Shown here piece by piece: positions 1 through 8,262 of a stretch of DNA of 32,971 bases. Within the stretch, counting starts at the first letter, position 1. Each line of letters starts with the position of its first letter. The translations under genes were made by a program, and so were the position numbers. The DNA is from JAVBJV01 sp031546815 (GTDB taxonomy: Bacteria; Pseudomonadota; Alphaproteobacteria; Acetobacterales; Acetobacteraceae). Location: NCBI GenBank assembly GCA_031546815.1, contig JAVBJV010000044.1, positions 1-32,971 on the forward strand, read 5' to 3'. The notes under the pieces are model-generated. The model did no database searches. It had not been told where the DNA came from and saw only the letters and a list, made by a program, of their open reading frames with translations.

Positions 1-1132
1 GCACGCTCAAGAACGGCACGTTGGCGGTCTCGCCGCTGCGCACCGTGACGGGGGACGGCAGCGTGAACGCCACGCGCCCAATTGAAGATTCCGCCTGTGC
101 CGCCTGAATAGCGGCCTGCCGGACTGGTGACGGCGCGGCCATTTCCACAGGGCGCGCAGCAAAAACGCCACTGTTCTGGCTGCTGTCCATCTGTCGCCGC
201 TCCATCATCGGCTCCGCAGCAACAGCTGCAGGCGGCGGAGGCATCGGCGCGTCTCCGGTGTCGGCCATGACGGTCACAGCTCCAGCGGCCCGCACCGGAA
301 TACTGGGACGCTGCACCATGATCGGCTGATACAGCGCCTGCCGATACGCCGCCGGGTTCCCCGACACCAGCGACAGGCGCACGCCACCCCAGTCAGCGCC
401 TGAGCGGTTTTCCACCACGGCCCAGCCGCTCAGTGTCGCTTCGCCACCCGCCGCAGGCACCATCAGGCGGTACGAGGGTTTCCACAGCGGCGCGCTGGTC
501 ACGGTGACGATCTGCACATCACGCGCGCGTTCGCCGCCGTTGAGCGCGATTTCCACCTGTCGCGTATCGGCCGCACGCGCAGCGGCCAGCGCCTCGGCCG
601 CGCGGCGCACGCGGGTGGCAAGCGTTGTATCCAGCAGCTTCACCTCGCCCCCTTCGCGCAGCACAACGGCGGCGATGCCGGTCTCGGTCAGGATGGTGAT
701 GCGCAGCCCACCTTCGGTGGCGCTGTTATCGGCGCGAAGAGCGCCAACAGTTTCCTCGGCATCGGCCAGACGACCGGTCACACCACCCGCCTCGACCATC
801 TGTCCGCGCAGAGCTTTCAGCAGGGAGACACGGCTCTCGAAATCTTCGGGACGCAACGGCAGGCCGCGGAATGCCTCGCCCGCTGCGTCCTGCGCCGGCA
901 GGCGGATGCCGCCGACCGTAGCTACGGAATCGAACACCTGCAGGCTCTTCAGGATGTCGTCCACATCGGTGGTTGGCACGTTGAACGTCACATTGCCGTT
1001 CGCGGCCACTTCCCCGCGGCGCTCGACCTGCGCCAGCCCCGCATTCGACAGCGTGACCGAGACCACCGGCAATTCGGCTGCCGCAAGCAACGATGGCATC
1101 GAAACACTCATCAGAAGAACGAGTTTGCGCAT
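1..1132 (-). CDS. DUF4139 domain-containing protein (C-terminus cut by window edge)
   Basis: An open frame runs leftward from ATG at 1132 to the window edge, giving about 377 residues. The N-terminus (MRKLVLLMSVSMPSLLAAAE) looks like a signal peptide, so the protein is probably exported. The region around residues 215-260 carries WKPSYRL followed by VENRSGADWGGVRLSLVSGNP-like text, which is typical of the DUF4139 fold found in MuiA-type proteins. Between the N-terminal domain and the edge lies a Pro/Ala/Met-rich linker at roughly residues 295-345. Family members are secreted or envelope proteins of poorly defined function. The downstream end is not visible, so full length and operon partners are unknown. 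The family assignment is firm from the motifs; a biological role cannot be given. Confidence 0.8.
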   Translation of the reverse strand, partial: MRKLVLLMSVSMPSLLAAAELPVVSVTLSNAGLAQVERRGEVAANGNVTFNVPTTDVDDILKSLQVFDSVATVGGIRLPAQDAAGEAFRGLPLRPEDFESRVSLLKALRGQMVEAGGVTGRLADAEETVGALRADNSATEGGLRITILTETGIAAVVLREGGEVKLLDTTLATRVRRAAEALAAARAADTRQVEIALNGGERARDVQIVTVTSAPLWKPSYRLMVPAAGGEATLSGWAVVENRSGADWGGVRLSLVSGNPAAYRQALYQPIMVQRPSIPVRAAGAVTVMADTGDAPMPPPPAAVAAEPMMERRQMDSSQNSGVFAARPVEMAAPSPVRQAAIQAAQAESSIGRVAFTLPSPVTVRSGETANVPFLSV

Positions 1133-1181
1133 GATTTTGTCCTGAATTTTGCGGCGTTGCAGGCCACAAGATGACATGCAG

Positions 1182-2636
1182 TTAATTTGCATGTCGGGTT
1201 ATTAGCCGCCCCGGCTTCGCGCCGGAAGCCCCTTTGTCGTTCGTATACGTTGAAACGCCGTTTGCCCACACGGCCTCAATCCCGTCCGAAAGCTGGATCG
1301 GGTTCTCGAACGTCGCACGGTCAATCACCTTGTGCGGATCGAACAGCACCAGATCGGCATAGGCCCCCGCACGGATCACGCCGCGATCCTGCATGCCGAA
1401 AACGCCAGCGGTGCGCCCCGTCATCTTGTGGATGGCGGTTTCCAGATCCAGCAGGCCAAGCTCGCGCGTGTAATGCCCCAGGATGCGCGGGAACGTGCCC
1501 CACAGGCGCGGATGCGGTTTCTCGTCGTGCGGCAATCCGTCGGAGCCGAACATCGACAGCGGATGCGTCATGATGCGACACACGTCCTCCTCGTCCATCT
1601 GGAACGTGATGGCACCAGCGGGCAGCAGGCGTTCGGCGGCGGTGCGCATGTCGGTGTTCCAGCCGCGCGCAATCTCGCGCAGATCCTTGCCCGCCATCTC
1701 GGGGAACGGGACCGACCACGAGATCAGCACGCGCGTATCGTCGCGCAGCTTGTCGGGCATCAGCACTGTCGATCCGGCGGGATAGGGATACATGTCGAAC
1801 GCCACCGCCTGGCTCTGCGCATACGCGTCAATCAGCGCGAGTGTCTGCGTGCTGCGGCCGTAATTCTCGGGCATCGAGCATTTATGATGACTGATAATCA
1901 CCTCGGCCCCGGCCTGCTTGCCAATCTTCAGCGTCTCCTCGATCGAGGCGCAGACCTGATCGGCCTCGTCGCGCATGTGCGAGACATACAGACCGTTCGA
2001 TGCACGCAGAGCATCAGCAACCGCGATCACTTCCTCGGTCGGGGCCGCGCCGTTCGGCTTGTAATACAGGCCGGTCGAAAAACCCGACGCACCTTCGGAC
2101 AGCGCCTGTTTCAAACGCGTGTGCATGCGCGCAATTTCGGCGTCCCTGGCGGGGCGATAGACGTCGCCCTGCATCGCCTCGACCCGCAGCGTCATATGGC
2201 CGATCAGGGCGTAGGTGTTCACCTCACTGCCCTGGGTTTTCAGCGCGCGGGCGTAGTCGCCAAAACTGTCGAAGGTCCACCAGCTTTCATCGCCCAGCAG
2301 GTCCAACGGCGGTAGCGGGCGTTTGTCCATCCGCCCCGGCGACAGGCTGATGCCGCAATTGCCGACCACGACCGTGGTGACGCCCTGGCTGATCTTGCAC
2401 AGCATGCAGGCCGGGCCGCACAGCACCGCGCGATCATCGTGCGTATGCGCATCGATGAAGCCGGGGGAAAGGGCCTTGCCCGTCGCCACGATTTCGCGGT
2501 CAGCAGACATCGCCCCCAGATCGCCGACGGCCACGATCCGGTCGTCGCGGATACCGACATCCTGAACCTTGCGTGGGCCGCCCGTGCCGTCAAATACCGT
2601 GGCTTCCCGAATAATCAGATCGCAGCGCAGCGCCAT
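1182..2636 (-). CDS. D-aminoacylase (N-acyl-D-amino-acid deacylase)
   Basis: This 484-residue cytoplasmic amidohydrolase hydrolyses N-acyl-D-amino acids to D-amino acids and a carboxylate. The amidohydrolase metal motif is IDAHTHDD (His64, His66, Asp68). VGNCG supplies the zinc-bridging cysteine (Cys94) characteristic of D-aminoacylases. Further metal/active-site histidines lie in YVSHMRDEAD and IISHHKCS, and the catalytic aspartate in FGSDGLPHDE. The C-terminus returns to the small beta-sandwich (AGAYADLVLFDP). Length matches the family. The start has an AGGGGA Shine-Dalgarno sequence 6 bases upstream. It is divergent from the adjacent receptor pseudogene by about 100 bases, which suggests, but does not prove, that the receptor once served a related N-acyl or amino-acid substrate. 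Dihydroorotase-like relatives are less likely because of the VGNCG cysteine. Confidence 0.9.
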   Translation of the reverse strand: MALRCDLIIREATVFDGTGGPRKVQDVGIRDDRIVAVGDLGAMSADREIVATGKALSPGFIDAHTHDDRAVLCGPACMLCKISQGVTTVVVGNCGISLSPGRMDKRPLPPLDLLGDESWWTFDSFGDYARALKTQGSEVNTYALIGHMTLRVEAMQGDVYRPARDAEIARMHTRLKQALSEGASGFSTGLYYKPNGAAPTEEVIAVADALRASNGLYVSHMRDEADQVCASIEETLKIGKQAGAEVIISHHKCSMPENYGRSTQTLALIDAYAQSQAVAFDMYPYPAGSTVLMPDKLRDDTRVLISWSVPFPEMAGKDLREIARGWNTDMRTAAERLLPAGAITFQMDEEDVCRIMTHPLSMFGSDGLPHDEKPHPRLWGTFPRILGHYTRELGLLDLETAIHKMTGRTAGVFGMQDRGVIRAGAYADLVLFDPHKVIDRATFENPIQLSDGIEAVWANGVSTYTNDKGASGAKPGRLITRHAN

Positions 2637-2738
2637 GTTTTTCCCCTGCTGGACAGGCTGGTTTTGATGCCCGCAGTATCCATAACCGGAGGCACAAGAA
2701 TCTCCGGGCGATTACATAGAACATGGGGGAACTCCGCA

Positions 2739-3971
2739 ATGTCTCTGTCACGACGCGCCATCCTTGGCGGCGCTGCCGGATTGTCACTACCGCTTGGCAT
2801 CCCTGCCCGCGCGCAGGCATTGCCCACAATTCGCATTGGCGTGCTGGCCGATTTTTCCGGGCCGTATCGCGATACATCCGGCCCGACATCGGTCGCCTGT
2901 GTGCATCAGGCGATCGAGGATCTCGGCCTGACGCAGCGCGGCATCAAGGTCGAGGTGTTACAGGGCGATCACCTGAACAAGGCCGATGTGGGCATGGCCA
3001 TCACCCGCGAATGATTCGACCGCCGCGATGTCGACATGGTGTGCGAGGTGAATAACTCGGCCGTCGCGCTGGCTCTGGCGGGGCTTGCAAAAGAGAAAGA
3101 CAAGATCCAGCTGGCAAGCGGTGCCGCCACATCGGCCCTGACCGGCGAGGCCTGCAGCAGCAATACCATCCAATGGACCTACGACACCTGGATGTTTGCG
3201 CACTCGGTCGCGTCGTCCACGGTGAAGGCCGGGTATGACGACTGGTATTTCGTGACGGCGGACTACAACTTCGGCCAGCAGATGGAGCGCGATACCACGC
3301 GGTTCATCAATCAGGCTGGGGGGCGCGTGCTGGGGTCGTCGCGGTTTCCGTTTCCGGGGACGACGGATTTTTCGTCATTCCTGTTACAGGCACAGGCAAG
3401 CCGCCCCAAAGTCGTGGGGTTCGCCACGGCGGGGGCTGATACAGTCAACTGCATCAAGCAGGCCGCTGAATTCGGGCTGACGCGCAGTGGCACCAAAATG
3501 GCGGGGCTGGTGATGTTCATCTGCGATACCCACGCCATGGGGCTGGAAGTCGCGCAAGGACTGCTGCTGACCGAGGTGTTCTACTGGGACCTGAACGACC
3601 GCACGCGTGCATTCATGAACCGTATCCGCCCGAAAGTGCCAACCAACTGGCCGAACCAGGAACATGCGGGCACCTATTCGGCCGCGTATCACTATCTGAA
3701 AGTCGCGGCTGAGATGGGTATCGCACAGGCCAAAGCATCGGGCCGCGCCACCATTGCACGCATGAAGGCAACGCCGACTGATGACGATTGCTTTGGTGTC
3801 GGCCACATTCGTGAAGATAATCGCAAGATCCACCCCGCCTATCTGTTTGAAGTGAAGAAGCCGAGCGAAAGCACCGGCCCGTGGGATTACTACAAGCTGG
3901 TCGGCACCACGCCGGCCGAGGAAGCGTTCCGCCCGATTGCGGAAGGCAAATGCCCGCTGGTGACAGGCTGA
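2739..3971 (+). pseudogene. Broken ABC-type receptor (branched-chain amino-acid type), in-frame TGA
   Basis: This is the first of two paralogous periplasmic receptors of the LivK/Peripla_BP_6 type. Reading from ATG 2739 gives a twin-arginine-like signal (MSLSRRAILGGAAG, ending PARAQ) and the receptor N-domain, then a TGA at 3012-3014 after ...MAITRE. The same frame resumes (FDRRDVDMVCEVNN) and stays open to 3971. The intact neighbour has TGG (Trp) at this position (AREWFDRKDVD), so one G-to-A change explains the break. There is no frameshift elsewhere. Restart at ATG 3036 would give 311 residues without an export signal, which is unlikely to work. TGA is used as a normal stop in nearby genes, so reassignment is excluded. 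A sequencing error or rare read-through remains possible. Confidence 0.85.
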
Positions 3972-3978
3972 AACAGAG

Positions 3979-4006
3979 CGGGCAGGAATAAACCCCTACC
4001 CGTTTT
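3979..4006 (+). terminator. Degenerate terminator after receptor pseudogene
   Basis: Eight bases CGGGCAGG (3979-3986) pair with CCTACCCG (3995-4002) with one C-A mismatch, followed by only TTTT. It is a weakened version of the perfect hairpin after the intact copy at 5381-5412, consistent with relaxed selection on this unit. Confidence 0.45.
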
Positions 4007-4113
4007 ACATTTGCACGCTGCACCATCGCCATCGGAACGATCCGATGACGGCACAACATATAGCATTATTCCCTTACCAATCTGGACGTGCGGGCTTTCT
4101 GCCTTCAATATTC

Positions 4114-4142
4114 AATTACGTAGAATACAAGGAAACTCTGCA
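4114..4142 (+). promoter_or_regulatory. Leader of intact receptor gene: possible -10 and ribosome binding site
   Basis: The leader contains TAGAAT at 4121-4126, five of six matches to a sigma-70 -10 box, but no convincing -35. AAGGA at 4129-4133 lies nine bases before ATG 4143 and decides that start over upstream in-frame codons. The pseudogene copy has the same layout at 2711-2738, with TAGAAC in place of TAGAAT. Confidence 0.4.
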
Positions 4143-5375
4143 ATGCCTCTTTCCCGGCGCTCCGTTATCGGTGCAGCGGCTGGACTTTCGCTGCCGCTGA
4201 CTTTTTCTGCCCGCGCGCAGACTGCCCCCACCATCCGCATCGGCGTACTGGCCGATTTCTCGGGTCCGTATCGCGATACATCCGGCCCGACTTCTGTTGC
4301 GTGTGTGCAGCAGGCGATAGAGGATCTCGGTCTGGCGCAGCGTGGCATCAACGTGGAAGTGCTGCAGGGCGACCATCAGAACAAGCCCGATATCGGCATG
4401 GCGATCGCGCGCGAATGGTTCGACCGCAAAGACGTCGACATGGTGTGCGAAGTCAATAACACCGCTGTGTCGCTCGCGCTGGCCGGAATTGCAAAAGACA
4501 AGGACAAGGTGCAGCTGGCAACCGGCCCGGTCTCGTCCGTGCTGACCGGTGAACAGTGCTCCAGCAACACCATCCACTGGACGTATGATTCGTGGATGTT
4601 CGCGCATTCGACTGCTACGTCCACCGTGAAGGCCGGTTACGACAGCTGGTATTTCATCACGGCCGATTACAGCTTCGGCACACAGATGGAACAGGACGCA
4701 TCGCGCTTCGTGACCCAGGCTGGCGGGCGCGTGCTTGGTTCGACCCGCTTCCCGTTCCCGGGCACAACGGATTTCTCGTCGTTCCTGCTGCAGGCGCAGT
4801 CAAGCCGTGCGAAGGTGATCGGCCTCGCCACGGCGGGCACCGATACGGTGAACTGCATCAAGCAGGCCGCCGAGTTCGGCCTGACGCAAAGCGGTGTGAA
4901 GATGGCCGGGCTGGTGATGTATATCACCAACATTCACGGCATCGGTCTGGAAGCCGCACAGGGTCTGCTGCTGACCGAAGCGTTTTACTGGGACCTGAAC
5001 GATCGCACGCGCGCATTCATGAACCGCATTCGCCCGAAGGTAACGACCAACTGGCCGAACCAGGAACAGGCCGGCACGTATTCGGCGGCGTATCACTACC
5101 TGAAAGTGGCGGCCGAAATGGGCGTCGCTCAGGCCAAGGTATCGGGCCGCGCCACCATTGCGCGCATGAAGGCGATGCCGACCGATGACGACTGCATGGG
5201 CGTCGGCCGTATCCGCGAAGACAACCGCAAGCTTCACCCCGCCTATCTGTTCGAGGTGAAGAAGCCGAGCGAAAGCACCGGCCCGTGGGATTACTACAAG
5301 CTGATCGGCACCACACCGACGGAAGAAGCATTCCGCCCGATTGCGGAAGGCAAGTGCCCGCTGGTGGCAGGCTGA
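4143..5375 (+). CDS. ABC transporter substrate-binding protein, branched-chain amino-acid (LivK-like) type
   Basis: This 410-residue periplasmic receptor would bind an amino acid, amide or similar small solute and hand it to a Liv/Urt-type ABC permease. The N-terminus MPLSRRSVIGAAAGLS with cleavage near FSARAQ resembles a Tat signal. The mature part starts with TIRIGVLADFSGPYRD, the usual first strand of Peripla_BP_6 proteins, and ends with the family-typical IREDNRKLHPAYLFEVKKP. No permease or ATPase gene lies in the window, so it is an orphan receptor. It is the intact copy of a tandem pair and the only one able to make full-length protein. The ligand cannot be read from sequence. The nearby D-aminoacylase hints at amino-acid derivatives, but that is inference. 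Confidence 0.88.
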   Translation: MPLSRRSVIGAAAGLSLPLTFSARAQTAPTIRIGVLADFSGPYRDTSGPTSVACVQQAIEDLGLAQRGINVEVLQGDHQNKPDIGMAIAREWFDRKDVDMVCEVNNTAVSLALAGIAKDKDKVQLATGPVSSVLTGEQCSSNTIHWTYDSWMFAHSTATSTVKAGYDSWYFITADYSFGTQMEQDASRFVTQAGGRVLGSTRFPFPGTTDFSSFLLQAQSSRAKVIGLATAGTDTVNCIKQAAEFGLTQSGVKMAGLVMYITNIHGIGLEAAQGLLLTEAFYWDLNDRTRAFMNRIRPKVTTNWPNQEQAGTYSAAYHYLKVAAEMGVAQAKVSGRATIARMKAMPTDDDCMGVGRIREDNRKLHPAYLFEVKKPSESTGPWDYYKLIGTTPTEEAFRPIAEGKCPLVAG

Positions 5376-5380
5376 GACAG

Positions 5381-5412
5381 AACGGGCAGGGTTAATCCCC
5401 TGCCCGTTTTTT
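5381..5412 (+). terminator. Rho-independent terminator of the intact receptor gene
   Basis: A perfect 11-bp stem (AACGGGCAGGG at 5381-5391 with its complement at 5398-5408), a six-base loop and a run of six T to 5412. It stands in the 39-base gap between this gene and the convergent SDR gene. The opposite strand lacks a T-run, so it acts mainly on the plus strand. Confidence 0.9.
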
Positions 5413-5414
5413 CT

Positions 5415-6203
5415 TCAGATTGCGCGGACCGAGCCGCCATCCACACGGAAGATGCTGCCCGTGACGTAGGACGCTTTCTCGGACACCAGAAACGCCGCCG
5501 CCGCGCCGAATTCTTCCGGGTTGCCCATGCGCCCGGTGGGGATTGTCGCCTCGCGCTGCTTGATGACGTCCTTGACCGGAATTCCCTGCTGCTTGGCCGC
5601 ACCGCTGGTCAGTTCGATAATGCGGTCGGTGTGGATCATGCCCGGCGCAATGATGTTGCACGTCACGTTATCGGCCGCGATCTCTGCCGACAGCGTTTTC
5701 GTCCAGCCGACGATCGAGGCGCGCAGCATGTTCGACAGCACCATGTTCGGCAGCGGCTGCACCATGCCCGACGACCCAACCGTGACGATGCGGCCCCATT
5801 TGCGCGCCCGCATGCCGGGCAGCAACTGCTGCGCCAGCTGCACCGGTGCCACCACCATGCGCTGGAACCATTGCGGCAGCACCGCCGGGTCGAGCTTGCT
5901 GGCCGGACCTGCCGGCGGGCCGCCGTGATTCAGCACCAGGATATCAACGCCGCCCATCAGGCGTTCGGCCTCGGCGCCCAGATGCGCGATGCTGGCCAGG
6001 TCCGACACATCGGCCGCCACGGCAAACGCCTTGGCGCCCGAGGCTTTCTGCAGGCCCTCCACCACCGGTGCCAGCGTCGCCGCATCCCGGCCCGAGATGG
6101 TGACGGTGGCGCCTTCTGCCGCAATTGCTTCCGCAATGGCGCGGCCCAGCCCCTTCGATGCGCCCATCACCAGTGCGCGGCGGTTTTTAAGTCCAAGATC
6201 CAT
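5415..6203 (-). CDS. SDR family oxidoreductase with atypical active site
   Basis: This is a 262-residue short-chain dehydrogenase/reductase, a cytoplasmic NAD(P)-dependent oxidoreductase of unknown substrate. ATG 6203 is chosen because GGAGGG lies seven bases upstream and the protein then begins at the usual distance from the cofactor loop. The cofactor motif GASKGLG is at residues 14-20. The NNAG position reads LVLNHGG, and the catalytic serine region is VTVGSSGM. The classical YxxxK is absent: the stretch aligned to it reads SNMLR, followed by the normal IVGWTKTLSAEIA. The C-terminus has the typical FLVSEKASYVTGSIFRVDGG. Similar Tyr-less SDRs are annotated as 3-oxoacyl-ACP reductase in databases, but fatty-acid synthesis is doubtful here. 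It converges on the receptor gene. Confidence 0.85.
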   Translation of the reverse strand: MDLGLKNRRALVMGASKGLGRAIAEAIAAEGATVTISGRDAATLAPVVEGLQKASGAKAFAVAADVSDLASIAHLGAEAERLMGGVDILVLNHGGPPAGPASKLDPAVLPQWFQRMVVAPVQLAQQLLPGMRARKWGRIVTVGSSGMVQPLPNMVLSNMLRASIVGWTKTLSAEIAADNVTCNIIAPGMIHTDRIIELTSGAAKQQGIPVKDVIKQREATIPTGRMGNPEEFGAAAAFLVSEKASYVTGSIFRVDGGSVRAI

Positions 6204-6307
6204 GGGATGATCCCTCCACTTTCCGGCGCATAGCCTGCCGTCAGTCTTCCTCTTCCGCAACGGGGCTTCTGCGTCCATCATCGCCGGACCGGAAAAGAGG
6301 AACCGCC

Positions 6308-7270
6308 ATGGCAAAGCCCCGACTTGTGGTTGCACGACCGATGCCCGCCGCCGTCACCGAACGGATCCTGCAGACATACGATGCCGTGCTGCCCGAAGGC
6401 ACCGGCCCCTCGCCCGAGGAAATGCTGCAACAGGTCCACACCCATCAGGCCGATGCGGTGCTGATTTCGACTACGCTGAAGCTCGGCAAACCGATCATCG
6501 ATGCGATGCCCGCGCATGTGAAGGTGGTTGGGTCGTTCGGTGTAGGGTTCGACCATGTCGATGTAGCGGCGGCGAAAGCGCGCGGGCTGATCGTCACCAA
6601 CACGCCCGACGTGCTGACCGACTGCACCGCCGATCTGGCCTTCCTGCTGCTGCTGGGCGCATGCCGCCGCGCCGGGGAATACGAAGGCGTGATGCGCAAG
6701 GGCTGGCGGCAGCCGATGGGCGGTGTGCTGGGGATGAAAGTTTCCGGCAAGACGCTGGGGGTCGTCGGCATGGGGCGCATCGGGCGTGCCGTGGCGCAAC
6801 GTGCGCGTGGCTTCAACATGAAGATCATCTACACCGACGCTGCGCGCTTGCCGCCCGATCTGGAACAGGGCGCGACATTCTTCCCGACATTGGAGGCAAT
6901 GCTGCCGCAGTGCGACATCGTGTCGCTGCACGCACCACTGACCGCGCAGACCGAAAAGCTGATGAACGCGCAGACGTTCAGCCTGATGCGCAAGGGCAGC
7001 GTGCTGGTGAATGCCGCACGCGGCGGTCTGGTCGATGAAGATGCGCTGGCCGCGGCGTTGACATCTGGCCAGCTTTTCGCGGCGGGGCTGGATGTGTTTC
7101 GCAGTGAGCCGGATTACGATCTGCGATTGCGCGATCTTCCCAACACCTTCCTGATGCCGCATGTCGGCAGCGCCACGATCGAGACACGCAACGCCATGGG
7201 GTTCCGTGCGCTCGACAATATCGACGCTGTTCTGGCAGGTGGAAAACCTGTCGACCCTCTGTGGACCTGA
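6308..7270 (+). CDS. D-isomer-specific 2-hydroxyacid dehydrogenase (copy 1)
   Basis: This 320-residue cytoplasmic enzyme reduces 2-oxoacids such as glyoxylate or hydroxypyruvate to D-2-hydroxyacids, or the reverse. The cofactor domain has GMGRIG with the following ARGFNM. The catalytic triad is visible as Arg in NAARGGLVDE, Glu in FRSEPDY and His in LMPHVGSAT. The substrate loop is FGVGFDHVD. AGAGGAA lies before ATG 6308. It is first in a tight plus-strand operon: the next ATG is five bases after its stop. The two dehydrogenases share GFDH-D, NTPDVL and AMGFRALDNIDA blocks, so they are paralogues. They differ at the second substrate loop (HAPLT here, NAPGG in copy 2), suggesting different substrates. 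GhrB-like activity is the best guess. Confidence 0.87.
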   Translation: MAKPRLVVARPMPAAVTERILQTYDAVLPEGTGPSPEEMLQQVHTHQADAVLISTTLKLGKPIIDAMPAHVKVVGSFGVGFDHVDVAAAKARGLIVTNTPDVLTDCTADLAFLLLLGACRRAGEYEGVMRKGWRQPMGGVLGMKVSGKTLGVVGMGRIGRAVAQRARGFNMKIIYTDAARLPPDLEQGATFFPTLEAMLPQCDIVSLHAPLTAQTEKLMNAQTFSLMRKGSVLVNAARGGLVDEDALAAALTSGQLFAAGLDVFRSEPDYDLRLRDLPNTFLMPHVGSATIETRNAMGFRALDNIDAVLAGGKPVDPLWT

Positions 7271-7275
7271 CGCCG

Positions 7276-8238
7276 ATGTCAAAGCCTGTTCTGCTGATCA
7301 CCCGCCGCCTTCCCCCCGCCGTCGAGGCGCGCGCCAGCCGCGATTACGACGCGCACCTGAATGCCGATGATACGCCGCGTTCCGGCACGGATATCGTGCG
7401 GCTGGCAGAGGGGGCGCGTGCCATCCTCTGCTGCCCGGCCGATCGGTTGGACGCCACCACCATCGCCGCCCTGCCCGCCAGTGTGAAAGCGATTGCGACG
7501 TTCAGCGTGGGGTTTGATCACATCGACATCAATGCAGCGAAAGCGCGTGGCATTCAGGTGGGCAACACGCCCGACGTGCTGAGCACCGCCACCGCTGAAA
7601 TCGCTATGATGCTGATGCTGATGGCCGCACGCCGTGCAGGTGAAGGCGAACGCCTGGCCCGCGCCGGGCGCTGGACGGGCTGGACGCCGACACAGCTGAT
7701 CGGCACGCAGATATCCTGGCGCAATCTGGGTATCTTCGGCATGGGCCGCATCGGGCGAGAACTGGCGAAAATGGCGCGCGGTTTTGGGATGCAGATCCAT
7801 TATCACAACCGATCGCGGCTTGATCCCGCACTGGAGGAGGGTGCGATCTATCACGCCGACGAGGCATCGTTCCTGGCCGTGTGCGACGTGCTGTCGCTGA
7901 ACGCACCGGGGGGCGAGGCGACGCGAAAATGGCTGAACCAGTCCCGTCTTGCGCAGCTGCCGTCGGGCGCGATTATCGTGAACACCGGGCGCGGCACCGT
8001 GGTAGACGACGATGCGCTGATCGCCGCACTGACCTCCGGGCACATCGCCGCTGCCGGGCTTGATGTGTATGATGGCGAGCCACGCATCAATCCGGGTTAC
8101 ATGGCGCTGGAGAACGTAGTCCTCGCCCCGCACCTGGGCAGCGCCACGCGCGAAACACGCGACGCCATGGGGTTCCGCGCGCTGGATAACATTGATGCTG
8201 CGCTTGCCGGGCGCGATATGCCGTTCAAGGTTGTTTGA
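7276..8238 (+). CDS. D-isomer-specific 2-hydroxyacid dehydrogenase (copy 2)
   Basis: This is a 320-residue paralogue of the preceding gene. Cofactor motif GMGRIG, catalytic Arg in NTGRGTVVDD, Glu in YDGEPRI and His in LAPHLGSAT are all kept. ATG 7276 gives the same length as copy 1. An in-frame GTG at 7261 would overlap the upstream stop and is a less likely start; neither has a strong Shine-Dalgarno sequence, suggesting translational coupling. The segment at the catalytic-domain edge reads LNAPGG rather than the usual HAPLT, so the substrate pocket has changed. The substrate is unknown; glyoxylate/hydroxypyruvate or a related 2-oxoacid is plausible from the family. Confidence 0.87.
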   Translation: MSKPVLLITRRLPPAVEARASRDYDAHLNADDTPRSGTDIVRLAEGARAILCCPADRLDATTIAALPASVKAIATFSVGFDHIDINAAKARGIQVGNTPDVLSTATAEIAMMLMLMAARRAGEGERLARAGRWTGWTPTQLIGTQISWRNLGIFGMGRIGRELAKMARGFGMQIHYHNRSRLDPALEEGAIYHADEASFLAVCDVLSLNAPGGEATRKWLNQSRLAQLPSGAIIVNTGRGTVVDDDALIAALTSGHIAAAGLDVYDGEPRINPGYMALENVVLAPHLGSATRETRDAMGFRALDNIDAALAGRDMPFKVV

Positions 8239-8262
8239 ATCTCCATTCCGATTGGACCTGCC

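Larger units (their letters stand above)
2711..5408 (+). repeat. Tandem gene duplication of a periplasmic receptor with its leader and terminator
   Basis: Two copies of the same transcription unit lie head to tail. Unit 1 is about 2711-4002 and unit 2 about 4114-5408. Both share a similar leader (ATTACATAGAAC in unit 1, ATTACGTAGAAT in unit 2), the same signal peptide design, near-identical protein blocks such as IRIGVLADFSGPYRDTSGPT, and a related hairpin after the stop. Many third-position differences separate the copies, so the duplication is not recent. Unit 1 shows decay: a nonsense codon and a mismatched terminator stem without a long T-tract. Confidence 0.85.

Noticed and set aside
1173..1195. 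Inverted repeat GACATGCA...TGCATGTC at the end of the D-aminoacylase gene as terminator
   Set aside because: The eight-base stem has no T-run on either strand and overlaps the stop codon; too weak to call.
3012..3014. TGA as selenocysteine or reassigned tryptophan codon
   Set aside because: TGA ends many neighbouring genes, no selenocysteine hairpin is evident, and the paralogue has TGG (Trp) here; a simple nonsense mutation explains it.
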